Counted from the stretch's first letter, positions 42,389 through 50,496 are shown. The stretch is DNA of 50,743 bases from Clostridia bacterium (GCA_017414535.1 JAFQMA010000057.1:1-50743), one strand, 5' to 3'. Notes: generated by a model not told the origin, from the sequence alone. Translations and numbers: made by a program.

Positions 42389-43477
42389 TCAGCGATCGGG
42401 CATATCCCATTTGGTGTAGAGGATGGAATTGTAGGGGTCGTCCCCGTGCTTCTGATAGTAAACGGTGAGCATACCGCCGTCCTCCAGCTCTACGCTTGCA
42501 GGATAGCCCAGATCCCAATCGGGAGCGGAGCGGATCATTATGTCCTCCGTCCAGGTATAGCCGTTATCGTAGGAAATGCGAACGTATTCGCCGAAGGGCT
42601 CGCGGCGTCTGCCGTAGCTGAGAATCAGAGCGCCGTCCTTTCTCAGGCAGAAATGAGGGGGAGAACCGATCATATCATCCAGTACCCAGGGCTCCTCCCA
42701 GGTTTTGCCGCCGTCCTTGGAGCGGGCCATGGAGATGCGTTGAATATCCTTGGTATCGGGGCGTACCTCGCGATTGCGGATGCCCACCAGAATATCGCCG
42801 TTTGGCAGCTCCACGCAGTGAGGCTCGCAGGCGCCCTCCAAGCGGAGGTCCTTCCATTCGGTCAGGATCGGTACGGCACTTTCGTGCTGCCAGGTCTTGC
42901 CCTCGTCGGTGGTGGAGAAGGCGTGGATGCTGTCCTCCTCAAAGCCGGGCCAGAAGCGGGCAATGCCCACGTACAGAATGCGGCCGTCCTTTAAGCGGAT
43001 GGCGCCGTGGGGGGCGGAAACGGGGGAGCGGCGGGGCTCCGACCAGGTCTTTCCGTTATCGTGGGAGAATTTGCACCACGCACCGGGGATATACTCGGTA
43101 TCGGGCTCCAGTCCCTTCCACATTTCTCTCATACCGAGGGAGAGGGGGGAATCGATATTGGCGCTTCTCCAAGGGAGCAGATCAAAGATCTCTTCCTCGT
43201 TGTTGAACCAGGTGAGCATCATATCGCTCTCACCCCAGGTGAGTATACCCGCATCGCGGTCGTCAAGGTAGGAGTCGTTGACGATGACGGGGGAGGACCA
43301 GCTTTCGCCGTGATCCTCGGAAATATACATGAGGTTCTTGCCGAAGGGGCAAACGTGGGCCAGACGGTGCCCGCTGCAAACGGTGTAGAGGATGCCGTTT
43401 TTATCTCTTGCAACAGTGGGCCATGCCTGATAGCGGAACCAGCCCTCGGTGCATCTGCCGACGATACCGTGTTTCAT
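42389..43477 (-). CDS. Asp-box (sialidase-fold) protein D
   Basis: A 362-aa paralogue with five Asp boxes (SEDHGESW, SHDNGKTW, TTDEGKTW, SKDGGKTW, SYDNGYTW). Beginning at the second conserved Arg/His region it reads VCSGHRLAHVCPFGKN, then YLDDRDAGI, SAPHGAIRLKDGR and CEPHCVELPNGDILVGIRNR. First gene of a two-gene unit with C. ATG at 43477 is preferred since AAGGAAG lies about 8 nt upstream; the frame stays open for 15 more codons. No signal peptide, so intracellular. Confidence 0.86.
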   Translation of the reverse strand: MKHGIVGRCTEGWFRYQAWPTVARDKNGILYTVCSGHRLAHVCPFGKNLMYISEDHGESWSSPVIVNDSYLDDRDAGILTWGESDMMLTWFNNEEEIFDLLPWRSANIDSPLSLGMREMWKGLEPDTEYIPGAWCKFSHDNGKTWSEPRRSPVSAPHGAIRLKDGRILYVGIARFWPGFEEDSIHAFSTTDEGKTWQHESAVPILTEWKDLRLEGACEPHCVELPNGDILVGIRNREVRPDTKDIQRISMARSKDGGKTWEEPWVLDDMIGSPPHFCLRKDGALILSYGRRREPFGEYVRISYDNGYTWTEDIMIRSAPDWDLGYPASVELEDGGMLTVYYQKHGDDPYNSILYTKWDMPDR

Positions 43478-43520
43478 CTTTTTCTTCCTTTTCTTTGTAG
43501 ATAAAGTGGATCTTTCGGTC

Positions 43521-43550
43521 ATTGTAGCATTTTTTCTTTTTCTGTGTCAA
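43521..43550 (-). promoter_or_regulatory. Promoter of Asp-box genes D-C
   Basis: Minus strand: TTGACA (43545-43550), 18 nt, TACAAT (43521-43526). Confidence 0.7.
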
Positions 43551-43604
43551 CCTGCTTTTTCGCTTTTCTTCTCATTTTATTCGTTTTTATAACAAAAGGA
43601 GGAA

Positions 43605-43642
43605 AAAGCACAAAAAGGAAGAAGCAAAAGCTTCTTCCTTTT
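43605..43642 (-). terminator. Intrinsic terminator of rpsO-pnp
   Basis: A 13-bp stem AAAAGGAAGAAGC/GCTTCTTCCTTTT with a 4-nt loop, followed by T on the minus strand. Confidence 0.87.
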
Positions 43643-43646
43643 CAAA

Positions 43647-45740
43647 TTATTCGTCCATTGCGTCCTTACGGGACAGGTTGATTCGGCCCTTATCGTCGAT
43701 CTCGATGAGCTTGACCTTCATCTTGTCGCCTACCTTGCAAACGTCCTCTACCTTTTCCACTCTCTTCTTATCGAGCTTGGAAATGTGTACGAGGCCCTCC
43801 TTGCCGGGAGCGAATTCAACGAAGGCACCAAAGGTCATCAGTCTGGTGACGGTGCAGTTATCGAACACCATGCCGACCTCGGGCTCGAATACGATGGAAT
43901 CTACGATGGCCTTGGCGGCGTAAGCGGCATCACGGTTTACGGCGGAGATGAATACGCTGCCGTCATCCTCAATGTCGATCTTGGCGCCGGTATCGGCACA
44001 GATCTTCTGGATCACCTTACCGCCGGTACCGATGACCTCGCGGATCTTGTCGGGCTTGATCTTCATAGAGAGCATCTTGGGAGCGAATTCCGAAACGTCC
44101 GCACGGGGCGCGGGAATGGCCTTCAGCATGATCTCATCCAGAATGTAGAGTCTTGCCTTGTGGGTGGTCTCCAGAGCCTGCTTGATGATCTCGGGAGTCA
44201 GACCGTCGATCTTCAGGTCCATCTGAATGGCGGTGATACCCTCGTGAGTACCTGCCACCTTAAAGTCCATGTCGCCGAAGAAGTCCTCAAGACCCTGAAT
44301 GTCGATCATGGTATCCCATCTGTCGCCCTCGGTGATGAGGCCGCAGGAAATACCGGCAACGGGAGCCTTGATGGGCACGCCGGCATCCATCAGAGCCAGG
44401 GTGGATCCGCAAATGGAGCCCTGAGAGGTGGAGCCGTTGGAGGAAACGATCTCGCTCACCAGACGAATGGTGTAGGGGAACTCCTCCAGAGAGGGAAGAA
44501 CGGGCTCGAGAGCACGCTCCGCCAATGCGCCGTGACCGATCTCGCGACGGCCGGGGCTGCGGGAAGCCTTGGCTTCTCCTACGGAGTAGCCGGGCATGTT
44601 GTAGTGATGCATATAGCGCTTGTACTCTTCGGGATCCACACCGTCCAGCATCTGCTGGTCGGCAATGCTGCCGAGAGTGGCAAGAGTAAGCACCTGAGTC
44701 TGACCGCGGGTGAAGAGGCCGGAGCCGTGTACACGGGGGATCAGGCCAACCTCGCTTGCCAGAGGACGGATCTGGTCCATGGTTCTGCCATCGACTCTCT
44801 TCTTCTCGTCCAGAAGCCAGCGGCGCACCACAAACTTCTGCAGCTTGTAAACGCACTCGTTGATGGCCAGACGGGAATCGGGATAGATCTCGTCAAACTT
44901 TTCGTAGATCTTGTTGTAGATCACCTGCATGTTGGCATCGCGAACGGTCTTGTCGTCCGTATCCAGAGCGACCTTCACGTCCTCGATGGCAAACTCCTTG
45001 ATGGCCTCGAACATATCGTGGTCCACCTCGCAGGAGGGATAAGCAAACTTGGGCTTGCCGATCTCTGCCACGATGTCGTTGATGAAGCGAACCAGTCCCT
45101 GGATCTCCTCGAAGGCCTTCATGATGGCGTCGTACATTTCCTCGTCGGAAACTTCCTTTGCGCCGGCCTCGATCATGACAACCTTCTTTTCGCTGGCGGC
45201 TACGGTCAGCTCCAGACGGCTCTTCTCGCGCTGAGCCAGCGTGGGGTTGATGACGATCTCGCCGTCAACCAGACCGACGAAGGCACCGCCGATGGGTCCG
45301 TTCCAAGGAATATCGGAAATGGACAGAGCGATGGAGGCGCCGATCATAGCGGCGATCTCGGGGGAGTTGTCCTGATCCACAGACAGGGTCAGAAGGGAGA
45401 TGCACACGTCGTTTCTCAGATCCTTGGGGAACAGAGGACGGATGGGACGGTCAATGACACGGCTGGTCAAGATCGCCTTGGTGCTGGGTCTGCCTTCTCT
45501 TCTGTTAAAGCTTCCGGGAATGCGGCCTACCGCATACAGTCTCTCCTCGTAATCCACGGACAGGGGAAGAAAATCGATACCGTCGCGGGGAGCGGCGGAG
45601 GCCGTGGCGTTGGCAAGAATGCAGGTATCGCCGTAGCGAACCAGGCACGAGCCGTTGGAGAGCTGGCTGATCTTACCGGTTTCGATGATCAGCGGGCGGC
45701 CGGCAAATTCGTATTTAAAAATTCTGTGATTTTCAAACAT
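43647..45740 (-). CDS. pnp: Polyribonucleotide nucleotidyltransferase (PNPase)
   Basis: A 697-aa phosphorolytic 3'-5' exoribonuclease of the RNA-decay machinery. Two RNase PH-like domains are visible (first with RVIDRPIRPLFPKD and VDYEERLYAVGRIPGSFNRR; second, catalytic, with RSPGRREIGHGALAERALEP and SSNGSTSQGSICGSTLALMD). A KH domain follows at about 555-610 (IREVIGTGGKVIQKICADTG) and a C-terminal S1 domain at about 622-690 (LMTFGAFVEFAPGKEGLVHI). Length and order are standard. It begins 12 nt after rpsO with a weak ribosome-binding site, so translation may depend on coupling to rpsO. Confidence 0.98.
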   Translation of the reverse strand: MFENHRIFKYEFAGRPLIIETGKISQLSNGSCLVRYGDTCILANATASAAPRDGIDFLPLSVDYEERLYAVGRIPGSFNRREGRPSTKAILTSRVIDRPIRPLFPKDLRNDVCISLLTLSVDQDNSPEIAAMIGASIALSISDIPWNGPIGGAFVGLVDGEIVINPTLAQREKSRLELTVAASEKKVVMIEAGAKEVSDEEMYDAIMKAFEEIQGLVRFINDIVAEIGKPKFAYPSCEVDHDMFEAIKEFAIEDVKVALDTDDKTVRDANMQVIYNKIYEKFDEIYPDSRLAINECVYKLQKFVVRRWLLDEKKRVDGRTMDQIRPLASEVGLIPRVHGSGLFTRGQTQVLTLATLGSIADQQMLDGVDPEEYKRYMHHYNMPGYSVGEAKASRSPGRREIGHGALAERALEPVLPSLEEFPYTIRLVSEIVSSNGSTSQGSICGSTLALMDAGVPIKAPVAGISCGLITEGDRWDTMIDIQGLEDFFGDMDFKVAGTHEGITAIQMDLKIDGLTPEIIKQALETTHKARLYILDEIMLKAIPAPRADVSEFAPKMLSMKIKPDKIREVIGTGGKVIQKICADTGAKIDIEDDGSVFISAVNRDAAYAAKAIVDSIVFEPEVGMVFDNCTVTRLMTFGAFVEFAPGKEGLVHISKLDKKRVEKVEDVCKVGDKMKVKLIEIDDKGRINLSRKDAMDE

Positions 45741-45752
45741 AGAACGGCCCGA

Positions 45753-46016
45753 TTACTTTCTGAGACCGAGCTTCTCGATGATGGCTCTGTAGCGGTTGAT
45801 GTCCTTCTTCTGCAGGTAGCCCAAAAGGTTTCTTCTGTGACCGACCATCTTCAGCATACCTCTGCGGGAGTGGTGGTCCTTCTTGTTGGCCTTCAGGTGC
45901 TCGGTGAGGGTGTTGATTCTGGAGGTCAGAATGGCGATCTGAACCTCAGGGGAACCGGTGTCTCCCTCGTGGGTAGCGTAAGTGGTAATGATTTGCTGCT
46001 TTTCTTCTTTCAGCAT
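45753..46016 (-). CDS. rpsO: 30S ribosomal protein S15
   Basis: An 87-aa primary rRNA-binding protein of the small-subunit platform. Family signatures are [20 protein letters not shown] and [20 protein letters not shown]. The ATG at 46016 is preceded by GGAGG (46025-46029) at 8 nt; an upstream in-frame GTG would lie within that region and is rejected. In many bacteria S15 represses its own translation through its mRNA leader; the leader here can pair with the ribosome-binding site. Co-transcribed with pnp, the conserved order. Confidence 0.98.
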   Translation of the reverse strand: MLKEEKQQIITTYATHEGDTGSPEVQIAILTSRINTLTEHLKANKKDHHSRRGMLKMVGHRRNLLGYLQKKDINRYRAIIEKLGLRK

Positions 46017-46017
46017 G

Positions 46018-46070
46018 GTTTTCACCTCCGTAAATTCTGATCCTGTAACCCGGCAAGGGCAGGTGAAAAC
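46018..46070 (-). promoter_or_regulatory. rpsO leader: 10-bp complement to the ribosome-binding site
   Basis: The mRNA segment AGGTGAAAAC (plus-strand positions 46018-46027), part of the rpsO Shine-Dalgarno region, is perfectly complementary to GTTTTCACCT (46061-46070) 33 nt upstream. Pairing would hide the ribosome-binding site. A separate CCGTG/CACGG hairpin lies further upstream, near 46131-46147. Confidence 0.65.
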
Positions 46071-46161
46071 AGCGCTTTTCGGCAGGCGCTCTTTTTCCCC
46101 TTTGCTGCGTTACGGATTCGTATTAGATTCGCCGTGTCTTACCACGGACACAGCAAACAGT

Positions 46162-46190
46162 ATTTTAGCATGAAACACCTTTTCTTGCAA
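46162..46190 (-). promoter_or_regulatory. Promoter of rpsO-pnp
   Basis: Minus strand: TTGCAA (46185-46190), 17 nt, TAAAAT (46162-46167), giving a leader of about 140 nt. Confidence 0.68.
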
Positions 46191-46249
46191 GTATTTTTTT
46201 AAAGAAACTGCCTTTTCTTCCTATATATGGGGCCTCTTTTCGGTAAAAT

Positions 46250-46546
46250 TTACGATTTGCTCATTTTTTTGTTTCTTTTCAGATACTTCTTTTTCCATTT
46301 TTTCTTTAAGAGTCGCTCCTTTTTCTTCTTCATGAAAAGGCAAAGGACGCCCATCACCGCCGCCACGGTGCCCAGGAGCGCCATGATGCGCCACAGAGAG
46401 ATGCGGCAGGACAGATACACGCTCTTTTTGGGCATACACCGACCTGTCGCACCGTCCACGGCAGACAGCTGCAGCCGCGCTTCGGGGCAGAGAATGATGC
46501 GATCCAGACGGCGCACCGCCGCCCGACTTAAATTTTTCAATTCCAT
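46250..46546 (-). CDS. Small basic membrane protein, unknown
   Basis: A 98-aa product with AAAGGAG 5-6 nt before the ATG at 46546. Residues 1-48 are soluble with two cysteines (IILCPEARLQL, TGRCMPKK). A membrane helix lies at about 52-71 (LWRIMALLGTVAAVMGVLCL), and the last 27 residues are nearly all Lys/Arg (MKKKKERLLKKKWKKKYLKR). It is divergent from spoIIE, 127 nt apart, so a sporulation link is possible but only from position. No family is recognised. Confidence 0.6.
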   Translation of the reverse strand: MELKNLSRAAVRRLDRIILCPEARLQLSAVDGATGRCMPKKSVYLSCRISLWRIMALLGTVAAVMGVLCLFMKKKKERLLKKKWKKKYLKRNKKMSKS

Positions 46547-46613
46547 GATTTCTCCTTTTGTGTTTTTTTATAGTGTTTCCCGAGACGAAAAAAATATCGG
46601 TCGATTTGCTTTT

Positions 46614-46646
46614 TTGACATTTCCCGCAGAAGGGCTCTGCTACAGT
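46614..46646 (+). promoter_or_regulatory. Promoter of spoIIE with 21-bp spacer
   Basis: TTGACA (46614-46619) and TACAGT (46641-46646) are 21 bp apart. Spo0A-activated sigma-A promoters of spoIIE and spoIIG in Bacillus are known for such long spacing. A weak 0A-box-like GGTCGAT lies just upstream (46599-46605). Confidence 0.55.
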
Positions 46647-46673
46647 GGAGGCACGAATGTGAGGGAAAAAGAA

Positions 46674-49124
46674 ATGGAAAAAGAAAAAAGTAAACGAAGT
46701 GAAAAAAAGACCGCTCCCGTAGTTCGCGCCCTGCGTGGCGCCGTCGGTGTTATGAAAACGGCCCTGCGCTATATGACGGCGGGGGTAAAAAGGGCCTTTT
46801 CGACCCCTGCGGCGGCGAAAAAGAAGGAGGGCAGAACGGGGCTCGTCTTGACGGCGATCTTGGCGGGAGCCTTCGCCGTCAGCTGCACGGTGGCGCTGGC
46901 GCGCTTCCCCTTGGGCGTGTATCCCGCGGGCTTTGCTCTGCTCAGTGCCGTGGGCGGACAGGGAGGCTCTCTGCCGCTTCCCGTGGCCTTGCCGCGGCGG
47001 GCGGGACTGCTCTTTCGGCTGACGGTGCTTTGCGGCGTGCTGTTCTCCGCCTTTTTTGTGGAGCGGCACGGCATTTTTTACCTGCTCGCCTATTTGATCC
47101 TCTTTTTACTGCGGGCGTATCTGACGGGCGGAAGACTTACCGACAGCATCCTGTCCCGCCTGACGCTGGGCTCTGCCTTCGCCGTGGGCACGGGGCTGCT
47201 TCTGGCGGCGCGGGAGGGCTTTGCTTTATCCTACGTATTCGCCGCGGTAAGCATGGGGATCCTGACTCCCATTCTGACCTATCTTGTGTGCGGCTTTTAC
47301 GTGTTTTGTGCCACGAAAGCCGAGGCGGGCGCTCTGCCCGCAAAGCGGCGGGTCTATCTGGAGGCGGGCGTTTTTACCCTGCTGTATCTGTTCCTTTACG
47401 CTTTGCAGGAGATACGGATCCTGAATTTCTCACTGTCTTTTCTTTTGGCAGTGTGCCTTTCCTTGACGGTCGCCCGCCTGCGCGGCCCTCTGTACGGCGC
47501 CGCTGCCGGAATGATCGGCGGTATGGCCTGCGGAGCGGCACTGTCCCCCGTGCTGGCGGTGGCGGGCTTTTTTGCGGGACTGTTTTTCGACTATTCCGTG
47601 GCGGCGGGGGTCATGCTCTCCTTCGTTGCCGCCTGCGGCTACAGCCTGATCTCCGAGGGCTTTTCACTGTTCGGCGAGATCTCGGCGGATTATCTTCTGG
47701 CGGCGGTGCTCTTTTTCCCGCTTTTGCGTCTGCTTCCGGAGAAAAAGGGGACCGCGGCGCCGGCGGAGGAGGATCCCGTCTCCCGAGAGACGGTACGCTG
47801 TGCCAAGGATACCCTGAAGGCCATGAGCGATTCCTTTTCCTCCCTGTCCGAGGTGTTTTACACGGTGGGGGATTCCATGAAGCCCGCCACCCTGCCCGAG
47901 GCAAGCCGACTGGTCAGTGTGGCCTGCAGTAAGGTCTGCAGCGGATGCGCTCACTCTGCCCGTTGCTGGGAGGAGGGGCAAAGCACCACCGCCTCCTCCA
48001 CGGCAGGGGCTACCGCCCGCCTTTTGCAGACGGGCAGGGTCACGAGGGAGGATTTTGACGAAGCCCTCCGCCGTCGCTGTGACAGGCTGGATCGATTGGT
48101 GGAGGAGATCAACCGCCGCTATGGCGAAAGGTGCGGCAGCTACTATAAAAACAATAAGACCCGTCTGCTTGCGGGGGAATATTCCTCCGTGTCCCGTCTT
48201 TTGAAAAGCACGGCGGGAAGCCTTGCTGCGGAGCTGGAGGCTGATCCCCGCTTGGAGGTACGGGCGAAAAAGGTGCTGGAGGGGCTGGGTCTTAGCTTCG
48301 GGAGGGTGTGCGTGCTGGGCCGTCGGCGCCTGCGGATAGACGTATTCGGTGTAGATCCTGCGGGCATGGCGCTGTCCTCCGATCGCCTGCGGGAGGCCTT
48401 TGAGGAGGCTTTTGGCTGTCGCTTTGAGTCACCCCGCTTTCTCATGCCCGGCGACGGGGTGATCCTGCGGCTGAAGCGGAAACGAAGCATCATGCTGGAA
48501 TGTGCCAAATCGGGCTGTGCCAAAAAGGGAGAGGCGGTCAGCGGTGATTCGGTAAGCTTTTTCGAGACACGGCAGGATTATTTCTATACCCTTCTGTGTG
48601 ACGGCATGGGCAGTGGGCGGGATGCCGCCTTTACCAGCAGGCTCTCCTCTCTGTTCATCGAAAAACTCATGCACTGCGCCACCCCGAAGAACGTGACGCT
48701 GGAAATGCTCAATGCCTTTCTCATGAGTAAGACCGACGAGACCTTTACCACCGTGGATCTTTTGGAGATCGACCTGCTCTCCGGCAAGGCCAATTTCATC
48801 AAGGCGGGAGCGGCTCCCTCCTTCGTTTTGCGAGGGGACAGGCTGCATCGCATCGAGAGCCATACCCCGCCTGCGGGCATTTTGAACCGTATGTGCGCCG
48901 AGCAAACGGCCTTCACTCTCCGAGAGGGCGATACGGTGATCCTGCTGTCCGACGGTGCACAGGACGAGGAGGGTAGGGAAGCCTGGCTTTCTCCTCTGCT
49001 TGCGGGCTCGGAAAAGGAAAATGCGGGAGAGCTGTGCCGCCGACTGTTTCAAGCGGCGCGGGAGGCAGGCGGCTTTCGGGACGATCTGAGTATTTCGGTG
49101 GTTAAAATTATGAATAATGAATGA
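46674..49124 (+). CDS. spoIIE: Stage II sporulation protein E (membrane PP2C phosphatase)
   Basis: An 816-aa protein that dephosphorylates SpoIIAA to release sigma-F in the forespore and takes part in polar septum formation. A basic cytoplasmic N-terminus is followed by about ten membrane helices (residues 55-355), a linker with FtsZ/oligomerisation regions (conserved Cys-rich VACSKVCSGCAHSARCW), and the C-terminal PP2C phosphatase with LLCDGMGSGRDAAFTSRLSS, VDLLEIDLLSGKANFIKAGA, VILLSDGAQDE and FRDDLSISVVKI. Length matches the Bacillus protein. ATG at 46674 with GAGGG upstream is used; an in-frame GTG at 46659 is possible. It shows the host belongs to an endospore-forming lineage. Confidence 0.96.
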   Translation: MEKEKSKRSEKKTAPVVRALRGAVGVMKTALRYMTAGVKRAFSTPAAAKKKEGRTGLVLTAILAGAFAVSCTVALARFPLGVYPAGFALLSAVGGQGGSLPLPVALPRRAGLLFRLTVLCGVLFSAFFVERHGIFYLLAYLILFLLRAYLTGGRLTDSILSRLTLGSAFAVGTGLLLAAREGFALSYVFAAVSMGILTPILTYLVCGFYVFCATKAEAGALPAKRRVYLEAGVFTLLYLFLYALQEIRILNFSLSFLLAVCLSLTVARLRGPLYGAAAGMIGGMACGAALSPVLAVAGFFAGLFFDYSVAAGVMLSFVAACGYSLISEGFSLFGEISADYLLAAVLFFPLLRLLPEKKGTAAPAEEDPVSRETVRCAKDTLKAMSDSFSSLSEVFYTVGDSMKPATLPEASRLVSVACSKVCSGCAHSARCWEEGQSTTASSTAGATARLLQTGRVTREDFDEALRRRCDRLDRLVEEINRRYGERCGSYYKNNKTRLLAGEYSSVSRLLKSTAGSLAAELEADPRLEVRAKKVLEGLGLSFGRVCVLGRRRLRIDVFGVDPAGMALSSDRLREAFEEAFGCRFESPRFLMPGDGVILRLKRKRSIMLECAKSGCAKKGEAVSGDSVSFFETRQDYFYTLLCDGMGSGRDAAFTSRLSSLFIEKLMHCATPKNVTLEMLNAFLMSKTDETFTTVDLLEIDLLSGKANFIKAGAAPSFVLRGDRLHRIESHTPPAGILNRMCAEQTAFTLREGDTVILLSDGAQDEEGREAWLSPLLAGSEKENAGELCRRLFQAAREAGGFRDDLSISVVKIMNNE

Positions 49125-49154
49125 ATAAATTATGATTTTTTTGAACAAAACCCC

Positions 49155-49183
49155 TTGACAAACGGAGCACGGGCGGGCATAAT
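49155..49183 (+). promoter_or_regulatory. Promoter of the 120-aa lipoprotein gene
   Basis: TTGACA (49155-49160), 17 nt, CATAAT (49178-49183); GAAGGGAGGGAG precedes the ATG. Confidence 0.7.
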
Positions 49184-49219
49184 AGTAATTGCCGAAAAAT
49201 CGCAGAAGGGAGGGAGAGA

Positions 49220-49582
49220 ATGAAACGCACGTCCGTGCTCGTGCTTTGCGCGTTGATGCTTTTAAGTCTCGTACTTTCCTCCTGCAACGGGCTGGAGGGG
49301 CACCCTATCCTTGGCCGCTGGGAGATCCTGGTGGAAAACGAAGCGGTGGGAGGCAGTGTTCCCTTGGTGTATCACTTCAAGGAGGACGGCGGCCTTTATC
49401 TGGAGCAGAGAGAGGGAGACGAGATCACCTTTTCCCTGCACGCGGGCTCCTTTGAGGTGAAGGGGGACAGCATCACCCTCTCGATGGAGGATAGCTACGA
49501 CACTTTTACCTTTTCCGTTACCGAGAGCCGATTGATCCTCTCCCGAGACGGTCAGGAGGATCTGATCTTTTCTCGGGTCTGA
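49220..49582 (+). CDS. Small lipoprotein with lipocalin-like DUF5640-type domain
   Basis: A 120-aa lipoprotein with lipobox LSSC (Cys at about residue 22). The mature part is a small beta-barrel-like domain: GRWEILVENEAVGG, YHFKEDGGLYLEQREGDEIT, FEVKGDSITLSMEDSYDTFT, then a final strand pair ending LIFSRV. This strand pattern (W in the first strand, FKEDG turn) resembles the DUF5640/lipocalin-like clostridial family. AGGGAGGGAG precedes the ATG. A monocistronic unit between spoIIE and nrdG. Function unknown. Confidence 0.75.
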   Translation: MKRTSVLVLCALMLLSLVLSSCNGLEGHPILGRWEILVENEAVGGSVPLVYHFKEDGGLYLEQREGDEITFSLHAGSFEVKGDSITLSMEDSYDTFTFSVTESRLILSRDGQEDLIFSRV

Positions 49583-49587
49583 AATGA

Positions 49588-49615
49588 AAAATAGCCCGCA
49601 AGAGCGGGCGTTTTT
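49588..49615 (+). terminator. Intrinsic terminator
   Basis: GCCCGC/GCGGGC stem with AAGA loop and five T, just past the lipoprotein stop. Confidence 0.85.
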
Positions 49616-49658
49616 CGCGCTTTTTCGATCATCGGAGAATGAAATAATAATTTTAAAA

Positions 49659-49706
49659 TCACAATATCTTGTTTGTACTTTTTCGTATTTACACAAGATA
49701 TTGTGT
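49659..49706 (+). promoter_or_regulatory. Pair of NrdR-like boxes
   Basis: Box 1 (49659-49674, TCACAATATCTTGTTT) and box 2 (49691-49706, ACACAAGATATTGTGT) each resemble the NrdR consensus ACACWATATAKWGTGT, and their starts are 32 bp apart, about three helical turns. NrdR is the ATP/dATP-sensing repressor of ribonucleotide reductase genes; the site lies directly before nrdG-nrdD. Confidence 0.78.
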
Positions 49707-49713
49707 TTTTTTC

Positions 49714-49742
49714 TTGACTCGTGGAACTGGATATGGTATACT
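49714..49742 (+). promoter_or_regulatory. Promoter of nrdG-nrdD
   Basis: TTGACT (49714-49719), 17 nt, TATACT (49737-49742), immediately downstream of NrdR box 2. Confidence 0.78.
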
Positions 49743-49772
49743 ATGGGGGCATCAAAACGGAAAGGATCCCCC

Positions 49773-50465
49773 ATGAACGTACAAGGCTTTCAGAAGCTGA
49801 CCCTGCTTGATTTTCCCGGAAAGGTGGCATGCACGGTCTTTTGCGGCGGCTGTAATCTCCGCTGTCCCTTCTGCCATAACGCTTCTCTGGTCCTCAGCCC
49901 TGCGGCGGAGGAAAACAGACTGGCAGAGGTGCTGGATTACCTGAAGAAGAGACAGGGCATTCTGGAAGGGGTCTGCCTTACCGGCGGCGAGCCTCTTTTG
50001 CAGCCCGATCTGCCTGCCTTTGTGAGAAGCCTCAAGTCCATGGGATATCTGGTGAAGCTGGATACCAACGGCGCCATGCCCGACAGTCTTGCCTCCCTTC
50101 TGGAGGAGGGTGGCATCGACCACGTGGCCATGGACGTGAAGAGCTCCGCCGAGGGCTATGCCCGCGCGGTGGGAAAGTCCGTGGATCTCGCTCCCTTCCT
50201 TCGCTCCATGGAGCTGCTTCGCACCTGCGGCGTCAGCTACGAATTTCGCACCACGCTGGTGAAGGGGATCCATACCGAAAGGGACGTTTTCGGTCTGCGT
50301 GAGCTTCTTCGGGAGGACGATCGCTTCTTCCTGCAGAGCTTCAAGGATTCGGGCAACGTGCTGGGAGAGGGCTACACCGCCTTTTCCGAGGAGGAGATGG
50401 AGGGCTTCCTTTCCGTGATAAAAGAAAAGGTCCCCGCGGCAGTGATCCGGGGACGGGAAGAATGA
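49773..50465 (+). CDS. nrdG: Anaerobic ribonucleotide reductase activating protein (radical SAM)
   Basis: A 230-aa radical-SAM enzyme that installs the glycyl radical in NrdD. The cluster motif C-x3-C-x2-C is in FCGGCNLRCPFCHNAS (about residues 25-40), preceded by the typical FQKLTLLDFPGKVACTVF start, and CLTGGEPLLQPDL and KLDTNGAMPD supply SAM-binding segments. Size and sequence suit the NrdG2 type. ATG at 49773 is used: AAAGGA (49761-49766) lies upstream, and the longer frame would start before the promoter. Separated from nrdD by 31 nt. Confidence 0.93.
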   Translation: MNVQGFQKLTLLDFPGKVACTVFCGGCNLRCPFCHNASLVLSPAAEENRLAEVLDYLKKRQGILEGVCLTGGEPLLQPDLPAFVRSLKSMGYLVKLDTNGAMPDSLASLLEEGGIDHVAMDVKSSAEGYARAVGKSVDLAPFLRSMELLRTCGVSYEFRTTLVKGIHTERDVFGLRELLREDDRFFLQSFKDSGNVLGEGYTAFSEEEMEGFLSVIKEKVPAAVIRGREE

Positions 50466-50496
50466 AAGAAGAAAGAAGTAAGAAAAGGAGAAAACC

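Noticed and set aside
38821..43477. Secreted sialidases acting on host mucins
   Set aside because: None of the four proteins has a signal peptide or anchor, so an extracellular role is not supported.
49661..49712. Long inverted repeat with a T run read as a terminator before nrdG
   Set aside because: The preceding gene already has a strong terminator at 49588-49615. The arms match NrdR boxes, and a good promoter follows directly.
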